From Podospora comata (taxonomy: Eukaryota > Ascomycota > Sordariomycetes > Sordariales > Podosporaceae), in assembly GCA_017354895.1 (NCBI GenBank), contig CP071499.1, positions 2,604,001 through 2,668,000 of the forward strand: DNA of 64,000 nucleotides. The letters run 5' to 3'. Within the stretch, counting starts at the first letter, position 1; each line of letters begins with the position of its first letter. The position numbers and the translations under genes are program-made. Positions 41,674 to 52,010 of this stretch are shown here, in pieces. The notes beneath the pieces are model-generated. The model had not been told where the DNA came from and did no database searches. It saw nothing but the letters and a program-made list of their open reading frames with translations.

Positions 41674-42456
41674 ATGGACAACAGAGACAAAGACAGCATC
41701 AACAAGTTCGTCACCGATTTCCTCGCCCAGTCCAGCAACCTCACCGGCGGCGCAAGATGGTTCACGTACTTTGACACCCACCCCACAGATCTAGAAACCG
41801 AAAACAGCGACCTATGGGACTTCAAGGCTGTAAGTCATCGCTTCGAAAAGTTCATAAGGGACGAGTACGGAACTCGTGGCACCGAGCTACGGATAACTGG
41901 TGGTTGGATCTACGCTTCAAGACGCAACCCGGACGTACCATTCCGCTACAGGATTGCCTCTCGAGAATACCACTCCCTGTCCCCCATCTTCATCACCGGC
42001 GACGGGAAGCCCAACGCCGAGGTCATGTTCCACGGCAAGGTCCACCTCACGTTTGGCAGTCCATATTGCCCTACAGACAAGAAGGATGATTCAGAACCAG
42101 ACTATTAATCTCGAGAAGGGGGGTGCTATGATCTCCCGAGGGAGGACTATCATCCAGAAAGGGAGTCTATACCAGAGAGACCCAAAAAGTACGACTTTGC
42201 TGTTTGGGGCAGGCTGATCCGACGAGCTGGGGAAAACGAGATACTAAACAACCGGGAGACGGACCAAACTGGGGAAGACAAGCGAGTAAAACGCGAGAGT
42301 GATGATGATGATGATAATGGTTCTGCTCTCAACTTGTGGAAATGGGAAGCGTTCAAGTCCTGGGAGTATGACATGACCGACGAGAAGTTGGGGGTCAGGC
42401 TCGATGATGAAGATTACCTGTTTCGAAGAAGATGGCCTCGAGGGAGGGAACACTAG
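41674..42456 (+). CDS. NTF2/SnoaL-like paralogue interrupted by an in-frame TAA
   Basis: One frame of 260 codons runs from the ATG of MDNRDKDSINKF to a TAG at 42454, with a single TAA at 42106-42108 (codon 145). Before it come RFEKFIRDEYG and AEVMFHGKVHLTFG. After it come KYDFAVWGRLIRR, a five-Asp run, LNLWKWEAFKSWEYD and FRRRWPRGREH. The neighbouring paralogue is continuous across the equivalent place, so both halves belong to one domain and the stop falls in a loop between strands. Three explanations remain: a weak 57-nt intron (42059-42115, donor GTCCAT, acceptor CGAG) removing the stop, translational readthrough, or a recent nonsense mutation. If the stop is used, the product is 144 residues and lacks the last strands. 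Confidence 0.6.
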
Positions 42457-43132
42457 CTGTAGAAGATAGCAATATAATTGTAATATAAAATGGAGAAAAA
42501 AAAGAAAAAAAGGAAACATCGCCTGTAAGATCGTATCATGCTCCCCTCCCATCTCGCGCGACTCCCAGTCTACATGAAGGCAGAAGCAAGACACAGTATA
42601 TATACCATTCCAACCACACACCTTCCAACAGCTCCAATATCCTTGCCAGGGCGCCCTTGTGGTCAGGTCAAATGGTAATGATATTGGAGCTGTCAAACCG
42701 CCCCCGCCGGGGGCTTGCAACCGATATCCCCCGAGTTCGATTCGAAGTAAAACCACCGAGGTGTTCGTAACCGGCCACCTCCTTCTGGGTTTGACTGGTG
42801 AGTTGTTTCGACTTTTTTCACGACCACACTCTATACAACAGAATGCTGGCAAGCAGGATGAAGAACAACTTGGACATGTGACTGCTCGCTAGCTAAGGTC
42901 TTCCCAGTGCCCAAAGTTCACACGTACCTCAATCATTTTAGACCCTTCTGCCCTCTGGAATAATTGCTACCTTCAGATCCTGCAATATCCAGGTTGTGTT
43001 TGCAACAAAGAGGGCGAGTAATTTCACACTCGACCAAAAACTCCTCGCTCACCGAAACTGCCTAGACCAGATCCGATCGATCTTCCAAAAATAAATATCA
43101 TTACAACATCATGCTTCCATGCTCACCAATGC
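42457..43132. other. Intergenic, degenerate tRNA-like sequence only
   Basis: Between the NTF2-like gene and the Ku80 3' end. A tRNA-like patch lies at about 42655-42760 (B-box GTTCGATTC, A-box-like AGGTCAAATGG), but stems do not pair well. No gene called. Confidence 0.4.
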
Positions 43133-45469
43133 TCACTTCGCAAACTATTCCAATGTTAGCCCAAATCCTCATTCAGAATGGAAAACCCATGTACTCACAG
43201 CCTTGGCCTCCTCCTCGGTCACATCCGAAACATCCAGCTCCTCCTTCGTGATGAGCCCCAGTCCACCACCCACAATATGCTTATACCACATCTCCCTCCG
43301 GTCACCATCCAGCTCACCACTCAGCAAGCTCTTCTTCAGCGCTCTCAGAAGCTTGTTGTACAGCATCGGCATCTCGAACCCAAGCAACTCCTCCCTCATA
43401 ACTCCCAAATTCTCAGCAGCCCGCGAGTAAAACACATCAGCAAAGCTGTCCTTGATGAGCTTCCGAACAATCTCGCCCATTTGCTTGACAGCCTTCTCGA
43501 TCGTCTCGTCGTCCTCAGCTGCGGCGAGCATCTGCTTGAACTCGGGAATAGCGTTTTCTGAAGAGATGGCAGCGCGCTTGGGTTGACCGCCAAGGAGGGA
43601 GTCAATATCGAGGCCGGAGAGGGGCTTGACGGTGTCTTTCTTGCCGAAGCGACCTTTGGCCTTTTCGGGAACCTTCTTGAGTTCTGCGGCATCAATCAGG
43701 TTGCCGATTTCGTGCTTGGCTTTCTCGAGGAGCTTCTTTGGAGGCTTGGAGTACCTCAACAGAATCTCGGCTGGTTGCCCGATGGGCGAGTCTGGGTCAA
43801 CAGCCCGGGCTCGGATGGCCTGGTTCATCCGGTGGATGATTGGGTTGTACACCTCGTCTACGGGTGCATAGTCTACTGGTTTTCTGTTGCGACATGTTAG
43901 TAAACTGCTGGGATACATGGAGCGAAAAGCATACCCATCCTCATCAACATCATAGTTCGACAAATCCATTGCGTCAACAAAGTCGCTCATAGCGTCCTTC
44001 AAATCATCGTTTGGCAACAGCCGATGCTCCTTGAGCACACTCCCAGACACGGTAAGCACCTTGTCCAAGGGCGGGAATTGGTAACTTCGGACATCCTCGG
44101 CAAAGGGCAGAGGTACATCGTAAAGGCACTCAAACTCATCCTCAAGACCAGTGTTGGGCTTGAGAAGAAGAATCTGAACTGCAGCCTCATCCTTTTGCAC
44201 ATATCTGGCAACAGCATACGATTCAGCCTCGTAGAGAGCATGAATGAATGCCGAAAGTCCCAATTCGGCCTCCTCGTTCATTTTCTGGGGCACAATCAGA
44301 CCCGTTTCGCCCATGTTGATAAAGGGATTGTAACTGTCAAAGGGGACGAACCCGATGATGGTGAATGACTTTTTGGTCGAGTACTTTGTGATGGACAGGT
44401 CGGACTCGCCAAACGGAACCACCGTGCGGCCATACTGGTAGCCCTTTGCAAGCTCTTCAAAATCAACGTCTCTCTTGCCTCCTGGGGCGTCGGGATCGTT
44501 GACCTTGTAGGTGCGCATTTGCTTGACACCGGAGAACTCGGCTCCGCCCATCTCAGAATCCCCATCTTCGTCTTTGTAGGTCTGTGATTGACTGAATCCG
44601 TTATTGTTGCTGACCACGACGGTGCTTGCTGATGGCGCAGAAGCGCGTTTGGTCTTGTAGTAACGCTCCACGTGGAAGCTGATGGCGCTTGGATATTTGT
44701 CTGGGTCTCCGAGGGTTAAAGGCCCATCATAGGCCTTGAATGGTCGTACTGGCTTGATCCGAGGTATTGACAGCTCATCCACGGCCTGTTGCATGGTGCC
44801 GAACACGCCGTCATTGCACTTTTCCACCAGTTGCTGAAGTGCCTTTTCGTTGTTTTTCTTGTTGGTAGACTTGTCTTCTTCCTTAAAGCCGTAGTCAGCG
44901 TCGTCAAAATCGATACCACTAAAAGAATGTCAGTCTGGCGCTGTCTCTTGTCGTCAGGAAACAGAAACATACATCACAATCAGTTCAACTTTGAACTGGT
45001 TGAATACTGCAGCGATGTGGTCCAGCTCTTCATCATCAATGTTCGACTCGCCATTGGTGACAAGGATTACCCTCCGCTTGATCTTGTGCTTTGGATTGTA
45101 CTTCTCAAGCATCTTCAGTGCCACCACAGCAGCAGAAACCGGATCGGCACCATAGCTCCTGGACGGCTGGACCTTGGAGCGCAACTCTCTGAGCTCCGTC
45201 ATGCTCATGGGGCCGATGGGCTGTAACACAGAGATGTTATCGTAGCCCTCGAGCTTATCTTTATCCGCGAGTTCGTTGTCTGTCTCATCGGTGTTGAAGC
45301 CAACGAAACCTATGGTCCACGTCTTCCTGCTTGCCGCGACGGTATCTGAAATCTTGTCCCAAACATAGCGCATACCAAAATCGAGATCAGATTCGACGCG
45401 GCCGTTATGGCAATCAGCCATTGACTCGCCTAGGTCGACGACGTAGACTGTGGATTCCTTGTCGGCCAT
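43133..45469 (-). CDS. ku80: Ku80, DNA end-binding subunit of non-homologous end joining
   Basis: Four exons (45469-44973, 44918-43935, 43883-43199, 43144-43133), 725 residues. The N-terminal vWA-like domain begins ESTVYVVDLGESMADCH; the segment RRVILVTNGESNIDDEELD lies before the first junction. The join ELIVIGIDFDDADYGFKEEDK is the Ku80 hallmark. The Ku core beta-barrel follows (KSFTIIGFVPFDSYNPF, IHALYEAESYAVARYVQKDEAAV), then the C-terminal arm and helical domain ending EEEAKAFAK. Ku80 pairs with Ku70 to ring broken DNA ends and recruit ligase IV. It is mus-52 in Neurospora. The second and last introns (51 and 54 nt) are multiples of three without stops, so retention would go unnoticed in frame. 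It is divergent from the TMEM205-like gene, 461 bp between the ATGs. Confidence 0.96.
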
Positions 45470-45930
45470 TCTGTGTGTTTTTGCTCATCAACTGGAGTGA
45501 AAATGGAAGAATTGAGACGAATTCATGAGTTTCAATGTCAGATGTTCGAATAAATGGCCGTTGACACGATCTCCAGGCAGCATCGCCAAAGGACCCACGC
45601 GCGTTGATCTGGGTCTGGGATGGCAGCTGCTGCCTTTCCCTCTCGCGCGTGGGCACATGTCTTCGCGTCACCCAGCACTTAAACCCTCCTGCCTGCAACA
45701 AAAAGACGCTCGGGCCATGGCCCCAACCACCAGCTTCTCCACAAAGGCCAACAGCCAAGTGCACGCTTGAGCTGCACAATGATTGATTGATAAGATCATG
45801 CCCCTCACAGAGAGTCTTGACCTCAGCTGTCTGTGAGCCCGTTCATAAATATCTCTCCAAAACACTGTTCCTCTCATCTCCTTAGCATCTTCCTCCCTAT
45901 CCTTACAACCAAAACCTCACAACTCTCAAA

Positions 45931-46604
45931 ATGGGCTTCTTCTCCCCCGCCCCGTACCACATCATCAGGTACCACCACTCCTCCCCACCAGTTCACCACA
46001 TACATCACCTTCAACTAACCCCCCCCCTCTCAGCTACGGCTTTCTCCTCGGCACAACCTTCTTCCACACCTTCGTAGGCGGCATCGTCTCCTTCCGCGTC
46101 CTCCCCCGCCCCCAGTTCTCCTCCCTCATGTCCTCCCTCTTCCCAATCTACTTCACAATCCAAACCGCCCTCCCCCTCGTCCTAGCAATCACCTACCCCG
46201 CCAGCCAAAACCCCTTCGGCATCACCGGCGGCATCACCGGCTTCCTTCACTCCTCCAACCGCTACTCCACCTTCGTCCCCGTCACCGCCACCTTTGTGTC
46301 CGCCCTCGCCAACCTCGCCTTCGTCGGTCCTCTCACGACCAAGGTCATGGATGAGAGGAAGCTCCAGGGTATGTGTACTCCATGCCTACAATTACATATA
46401 TCACTCGGTAATTATTAATGCCACAAAAAAAAAACAGAAAAGAAAGACGGCAAAAAATCCTGGGACTCCCCTCCCCACTCGCAAGAAATGCAAGCCCTCA
46501 ACAAGCAATTCGGCATCCTCCACGGCGTGTCCAGCTTCCTGAACCTAGGCACCTTTATCGGAAGCCTTGTTTACGGCGTTACCCTGTCCAAGAGACTCTC
46601 TTAA
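45931..46604 (+). CDS. TMEM205-like (DUF4149) membrane protein
   Basis: Three exons (45931-45968, 46034-46368, 46438-46604), 179 residues. Four hydrophobic segments: GFLLGTTFFHTFVGGIVSF, FPIYFTIQTALPLVLAITYP, FVPVTATFVSALANLAFVGP and LHGVSSFLNLGTFIGSLVYG. The invariant pattern F-x-G-x3-F-x-LPR-x-F, with the final KQFGILHGVSSFLNL helix, fits the DUF4149/TMEM205 family, known in fungi as small mitochondrial or ER membrane proteins of unclear role. Introns carry GTACCA and GTATGT donors. Downstream is a CA dinucleotide run at about 46709-46727. Confidence 0.8.
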
Positions 46605-47248
46605 AACCAATCCCCAACCTACCAGCAAGTACCTTGCTCCCCACCCGAGTTCAAAGCGCATAGTTCGTCTCAGGTCCAACGTCTCAAGTCAAGGTCAAGG
46701 TCTCTTCCCACACACACACACACACACGCAAAGCACAAAGTCACATGGCAGCAAGCATTACGAATGACAAATTTGGTTTATTACACCATGTTTTTTATCA
46801 TGTGTTTCTGCTCTGTAAGTTGGTTATACAACATACACATTTACAAAAACAAAGCCCCATCCATTTACACGCCCAAACCCAGATATCTCAATAAAAATAT
46901 GACAAATTAACGCCCGCTATAGAATGCCCTTTTTCTCTCAGGAGACAGTGAAAGAAAGAAAGTAAAATACCACAAATCCCGCCGCTTGTTGTGTGTTGTG
47001 GTATTGACAGACCCGCCAATTTTCCGTGTCAACGATCCAACGCAAATATCCCATCCCATTCATCTACCCATCCATCCAGTCTCAGAATACAGTTGCGGCG
47101 GCGGGCTTTGCAACCCATTCATCCATCCATCCATCCATCCACCCACCCACACAAATCTCGATCCAGTAGTTTCCAGGTTTCGCAACCTCTCCATCCAATC
47201 TCTTCTTTTCTTTTTCTTTTCCTTTTTGCCCCTCCAAACGATGATTGA
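46605..47248. other. Convergent 3' flanks with CA and CATC simple repeats
   Basis: It holds a (CA) run near 46709-46727 and CATC tetranucleotides near 47118-47142. No gene. Confidence 0.6.
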
Positions 47249-48052
47249 TCACAACCCACTCGCCAAAGCCCTCAACTCCCTCTTCACCTCCTCCATCTCC
47301 CTCCTCCTCTTCTCGGCATCCTCCTGCACCTTTCTCCTCTCCCTCTCCTCCTCTTGCTGATCAACCAGCTTTTGCTTCTCCACCCACTGCGTCAGCGTCC
47401 ACCGGCCTGGCTTCCTGGCCAGGAGCTCCTCCACGCTCAACTCGGCGGCCGGCTTGGGGAATTGGGTAGAGAGGGGGTCGACTCTGATTTGCTTGCGGCC
47501 CGGGACGGGGGGTTGGACGTGAATTATGGGGGTTGTGGCTGTCCTCTTTGGTGCAGCGGGGGGAGTGGCGGTAGGAATGGCGAGGGAGGTGGTTGAGCCG
47601 CAATTGTGGCATTGGGTGAGGGTAGCAGCAGGCTTGAGGTTGTTGTTGTTGTTGTTGTTGTTGTTATTGTTGTTGTTGTTGTCGGTGGGAGGGGTGGTGA
47701 CGGGGGGAAAGTAGCTGTCTGTTGAGGTGGCGGGGGAGGAGGAGAGGGTTGGTGGGGTGGTGGTGGTGGTGGCGGCGGCGGTGGTGGTGTCCGACATGGC
47801 GGAGGGGGTGGTGGTGGACATTGCGGTGTTGGTTGAGGTAGAGGATGTTTTTCGGTAGAGGGATGACCAGAAGCTTGAGGAAGTAGGGGAGCTGGGTCTG
47901 CTTAGTCTTCTGCTGGTTGGTCGGCTGTTGCTGCTGCTTTCCTTCTTGTTGCCGCTGTCGTTGTCTGTCGAAGAAGAGGAAGAGGAAATAAAGAATTGGA
48001 ACGGGTTGCGGAAGGAGAACCGGTTGGGGTTTGAGGACGAGGAGGCTGCCAT
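47249..48052 (-). CDS. Low-complexity protein with poly-Asn tract and C-terminal helix
   Basis: 267 residues, no intron needed, from an ATG at MAASSSSNPNRF. The first 165 residues are Ser/Thr-rich with a 14-residue Asn run encoded by an AAC/AAT microsatellite (about 47640-47681). A short cysteine pair, QCHNCGS, follows. The C-terminal third looks structured: ELSVEELLARKPGRWTLTQW, then a charged helix EEERERRKVQEDAEKRRREM that could form a coiled coil. I do not recognise the family. The strong 5' frame and conserved-looking C-terminal third favour a real gene, but the boundaries are unproven. Confidence 0.5.
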   Translation of the reverse strand: MAASSSSNPNRFSFRNPFQFFISSSSSSTDNDSGNKKESSSNSRPTSRRLSRPSSPTSSSFWSSLYRKTSSTSTNTAMSTTTPSAMSDTTTAAATTTTTPPTLSSSPATSTDSYFPPVTTPPTDNNNNNNNNNNNNNNLKPAATLTQCHNCGSTTSLAIPTATPPAAPKRTATTPIIHVQPPVPGRKQIRVDPLSTQFPKPAAELSVEELLARKPGRWTLTQWVEKQKLVDQQEEERERRKVQEDAEKRRREMEEVKRELRALASGL

Positions 48053-49969
48053 TTTGAAAGGATGTGAAGAGGTGAATGCTGCTCTTTAAAAAGGTCGGTG
48101 GGTTGATGGGTAGGGTGAATTGGGGTTTCTGTGCTTCAAAAAGTGAAAATCGTCGGTCCCTTTGTGGGGTTTTTGGGCTGGTCGCGAAGCTTAAGATAAG
48201 CCTTTTCCTCCTTGCTGGCTGTCACCGGATTCCCCCCTGACTCTTTTCAGGGTCTTTCCCTGAGCAAGAGAGCAAACGGCCGAGTGAAGCTTGATTCAAC
48301 TTTGTGCTCTTTGCAGGCGCTACTAACTCGGCTGGTTCCACAACAAAACAAAACGTGGAAAGAAGCGGTGCCTGCGAAGGGAGCCGGTGAAGACAGGCGG
48401 GGAAGTTGGTAGGTCTCGAGGGCTTTGGTGACTTTGCTGGTCGCGGATGGGATGAACGGTTGTGGCGGGAGCTACTGGTGGGCAACTGTGCTCGAGTCGT
48501 AAACACCGTCGGATTTGAGCTCGGAGGGTGATGGAGGTGACTTGCTGTCAAAAAGCTTGAGGTGCTCAGATGACAAGGTGGGATGAATAATAAGTGAATA
48601 TGTTTGCTTTGTGACTCGAAAGACGAGATATTATTCACAGAGAGATATTCACGTTTTGTTCGAGAAGAGTCAAAAGACCGAGGAATAATAACACAACAAT
48701 GTGACGAGTTCAAGACATCAAGAGTGAACCGAAAAGAAAAAACAAGGCAGCTGCCGTAATATATACCCTCACAGACAAACACCCTCCTCTTCTCCTCCCT
48801 CTTTCATGTCCGCCCGACCCGCTGGTCATAACCAATGCCCGGTGGTGGTGGTGGTCGAGGAGGCTCTCCCGCGCTCTGACCGGACTAGGACCAGGGTCCG
48901 GACTGCGGAGAGGGCCCAGTCCACCCAGATTTTCCCCATCTCCCGTGATGATCCATCTCCACTCCCTTCATGTCAAATTCACGGGGGGTTTATCAAAATT
49001 GGGGGTTTGCTTATTCTGGGAACCGCTGTGTTGTTCAATAACGCCCTGCGGTAATCGGCGGAGAGCCGGACAACAACACCAACTGGGTGGTCAGGTCAGG
49101 CGGGCCTGGTGGATATAAACATCTCTTTTTTCACAGTTTCATGCTCTTATTTGTTGTGGTTATGGCCCTCCTCCACGGTGAACCCCCCCCCACACACACA
49201 CCTTGGGCACTGAAGATGGGCCTGGTCTCTTTGGCTTCCAACCCCACGTTTCAAACGGGGCTCAACCAATCTGCAGCTGCATGCAAGTCCAGCACGCGAG
49301 GTAGCGTTGAAAAAAGAGCCAATTTCAGCCAGTTTGGTCATGTGGACCTTCTGGAATCCCGCACTAACTAGCGGGTTGTCACCACTAGCAGCGTGGGAGG
49401 GCCCCTGTCTCGTGTCCAGATCTGTGGGATGCTCACACCATTTCAGGGAGCCGCTAAAAGCCGGAGTGCTTTGGCGAAGAAGAACGATGCCTGAGAATGG
49501 ATATTTTCAGCTGGTTTCCCAGCCCAATATGGCCTCAAGGTGGTGATGCCTGATGTTTTTTTGTTGTTGTTTTTTTCGTTTGTTTTTTGTTTCTCTCTGT
49601 GTCAATTGTCTGTGGATAATCAAGAAGACGGACATGAGCTCTGGTCACCTGAGTCGGAAAGTGGTGGACCAAGGCGTGGTCGGTAATTTACACTGTGATT
49701 AACGATAATATTCCCATGTTCCACCTGAAAGAAGATCCCCTGCGCACCACACCTCCCCACATCTCATCTGCACAGCTCATCTGCCGCCGCTCGTCTGAAC
49801 GGTAGGGTTGCAGCCCTGTTGGGCTCGGGTCTCGTCCGCGACGGGCATCAAGATGCAGAATCGTTGGCCATCTGGACCGGCCCGTCCCTGACGGCTGCTG
49901 TGCCCCCATCAATCTACTTTTGAAGTCTCGTAGTAGAAAGGTTGCATATACCGACCTCTGACACAGACC
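48053..49969. other. Intergenic region, no gene recognised
   Basis: 1.9 kb of short frames on both strands with T-rich (49556-49590) and CA/C-rich (49184-49202) patches. No coding signal I trust. Confidence 0.5.
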
Positions 49970-51172
49970 TCACTTCTGTTTCTGTTTCTGTTTCCGTCTT
50001 TCCTTCTCTTCAATCTGCTTGGCAATCTCGCTGGTGCGGATCACCTTGGGTGCCTTTACTGGCGGTACCTTGTAGCCCGTGATCCAAGTTGGAGCAAACA
50101 TGCCGACCTGTCTCTGATACGCCTTATACTCTGGGTATTTCCCCGCCGTGATGAGCTCCGTGAGCCACGTCGACCCTTGAAAGAGCATGATCAGAAAGGA
50201 AGGACCCACGCCAGCCCAACTGTACAAGTTCCTTGTGGCATAGCAACTCCACTGATACAGGACAAACCAGATGGTCTGCTCGCAAGCAAAGTTGGGATGC
50301 CTCGAGTAGCTCCACAGGCCCGTCGTGATGAAGCCACGATCGAGGTCGTCTCGCTTGAAGCCTGACGGAACCTTGGCGGTTTTTCGGTATTGCTGCTTGG
50401 CAGACTGAAACTCCCACTGCTGTTGGTCGGCAATCCACTCCGTGAGGATCAACAAGAGCTCGACAGACGTATATGCGATGTCGGAGCTGGTCAGGTTGGG
50501 CTCAAACTGAGATGCCAGCAGGATGGGATAGGCGGGGGCTGCGAGGGCGAAAAGCAGGATGCTTTGGATGAAGGAGATGAAGGTCCAGTTGAAGACGTGA
50601 AAGGCAGCTTTGGGGACATATTGACGGATGATTTCCCTGCCCGGAATTAGTAAGCCGTGATAAAGGTCAAAAGACTTGCGAGTACACACACCATCGGTAG
50701 TCTTCCGATCCCACACTATAGCCGCCCTTTCTCCAGTAGTTGAAGGTGAGTCGAGCCTTCATCATGTTGTTAGCACTTCTGAGCTGACCCCATGAGCGAC
50801 GGTGTAACTTACGCTCCATGTAGCGCTGAAGAAGAGCGCTGCGTCTAGTCTCTGACTGGGAATTCCTGCCAAACGGGCCCAGGCATTGAAGTGGGCAATG
50901 TAGATGGTGGGCAACAAACTCCATGCCCGGTCAACTTGTGAATAGTTGCGGTTGATCTCGGCGGCAACCAGGAAGATAGCACCCAGCACTATCGAGATGG
51001 CGAATCCAGATATGAGTGGGTTTGTTTCTGCGTAGAGGTCCAGGAGACCCTCGCGGCGTGCAATGACATCAAGCACCTTGCTGGGCAGAGTGTAAAGCTG
51101 GGGGATAAACGGCTCCACCGTCTTGGAGAAGTCGGCGCAATCTTCGAGCGCTTTGATGGTTGGAAACGCCAT
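49970..51172 (-). CDS. DUF1295 membrane protein (steroid 5-alpha-reductase-like fold)
   Basis: Three exons (51172-50813, 50756-50692, 50636-49970), 363 residues. Several membrane helices are visible, such as FAISIVLGAIFLVAAEI and FNWTFISFIQSILLFALAAP. The family signature is in the C-terminal half: GFITTGLWSYSRHPNFACEQTIW (RHPNxxxE), then LYSWAGVGPSFLIMLFQGS and KYPEYKAYQRQVGMFAP. This motif is shared with NADPH-dependent sterol/steroid reductases and isoprenylcysteine methyltransferases. DUF1295 members themselves have no settled substrate, and an ER location is likely. The tail is Lys/Gln-rich, ending RRKQKQKQK, perhaps an ER-retention-like basic end. It is divergent from topoisomerase III. 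Confidence 0.85.
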
Positions 51173-52010
51173 TATTGACTCGGATGTGTACTCAATGACC
51201 GGATATGACTTGCTTCCTCAGTTGCAACATGAGATAGGTACTGGGAAGTCAAGTTATACCTGCTTGATGAGTGGCCAACTAACTGATGTGAGCGTCATCA
51301 CATCCAGCGGCAACGATCTGGTGTTGGGCTGTGAAATGGTTGGATCGCCCAGGGTTAGGGGCGGTTTAGCGTGGTGTGGAAGCCGCCAAGACGCGATTGC
51401 CCCTTCGAAAGGTTTCCATTCTTACGTGATATCGTGTATTTACTTCAAGTTCGCTTAGTTGCATATCGAGTTTGGGCTCACATCACCTTCGCGCATGTAT
51501 TTCATGAAATTTCACATCTCAACTCGGTTCACCACCCCATTCAGGCCTCGTGAACTGAAAAGGCGGGATTGTTGCCTAATATCCATGAAAGTCAAATTCA
51601 TCAGATGAGATTATCTGAACCCGAGGAAAGCTGTCAACCAGTGTTGACTGCTGCCTCTTATGGAAGGCACGAGGAGGAGCTTATACGTGCAAGTTGGAGT
51701 CTTGAGCAGGCTTTCCTCTCATCGCGACTCGGTTGTGAGAGCACATCATATCTACAATTTGAAGAAGTCTAGATTTGGAGTCTCATCCAACATTCAATCT
51801 CATGTTGCCAATTGCAGCTCTGCTCTCTTCTTCTTCTTCTCCACTCACTCTCCTTCACTAGCAAAGTCCACGGCAAAAACTACGAAACCAACTTCAACCA
51901 AAACAACTAAATCGTCACCAACTTCATCGACTAAGATATCGAAGGCTTCCACCAAGACCTCATCAGCAAAAACTGAACAACCAACCATCGACACAAAACC
52001 CAACAACATC
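51173..52010. other. Divergent promoter region, DUF1295 gene and topoisomerase III
   Basis: 838 bp between the ATGs. The 3' part, 51660-52010, is open in frame with topoisomerase III from an ATG at 51660 and reads as a Lys/Thr/Ser-rich peptide. It may be an alternative 5' coding extension (see findings). Otherwise nothing is recognised. Confidence 0.5.

Noticed and set aside
42655-42760. tRNA-like patch with a perfect GWTCRANNC B-box, a near A-box and a CCCCC-GCC-GGGGG hairpin
   Set aside because: The T-stem has three mismatches and the acceptor arms do not pair in register, so I do not call a tRNA or a SINE.
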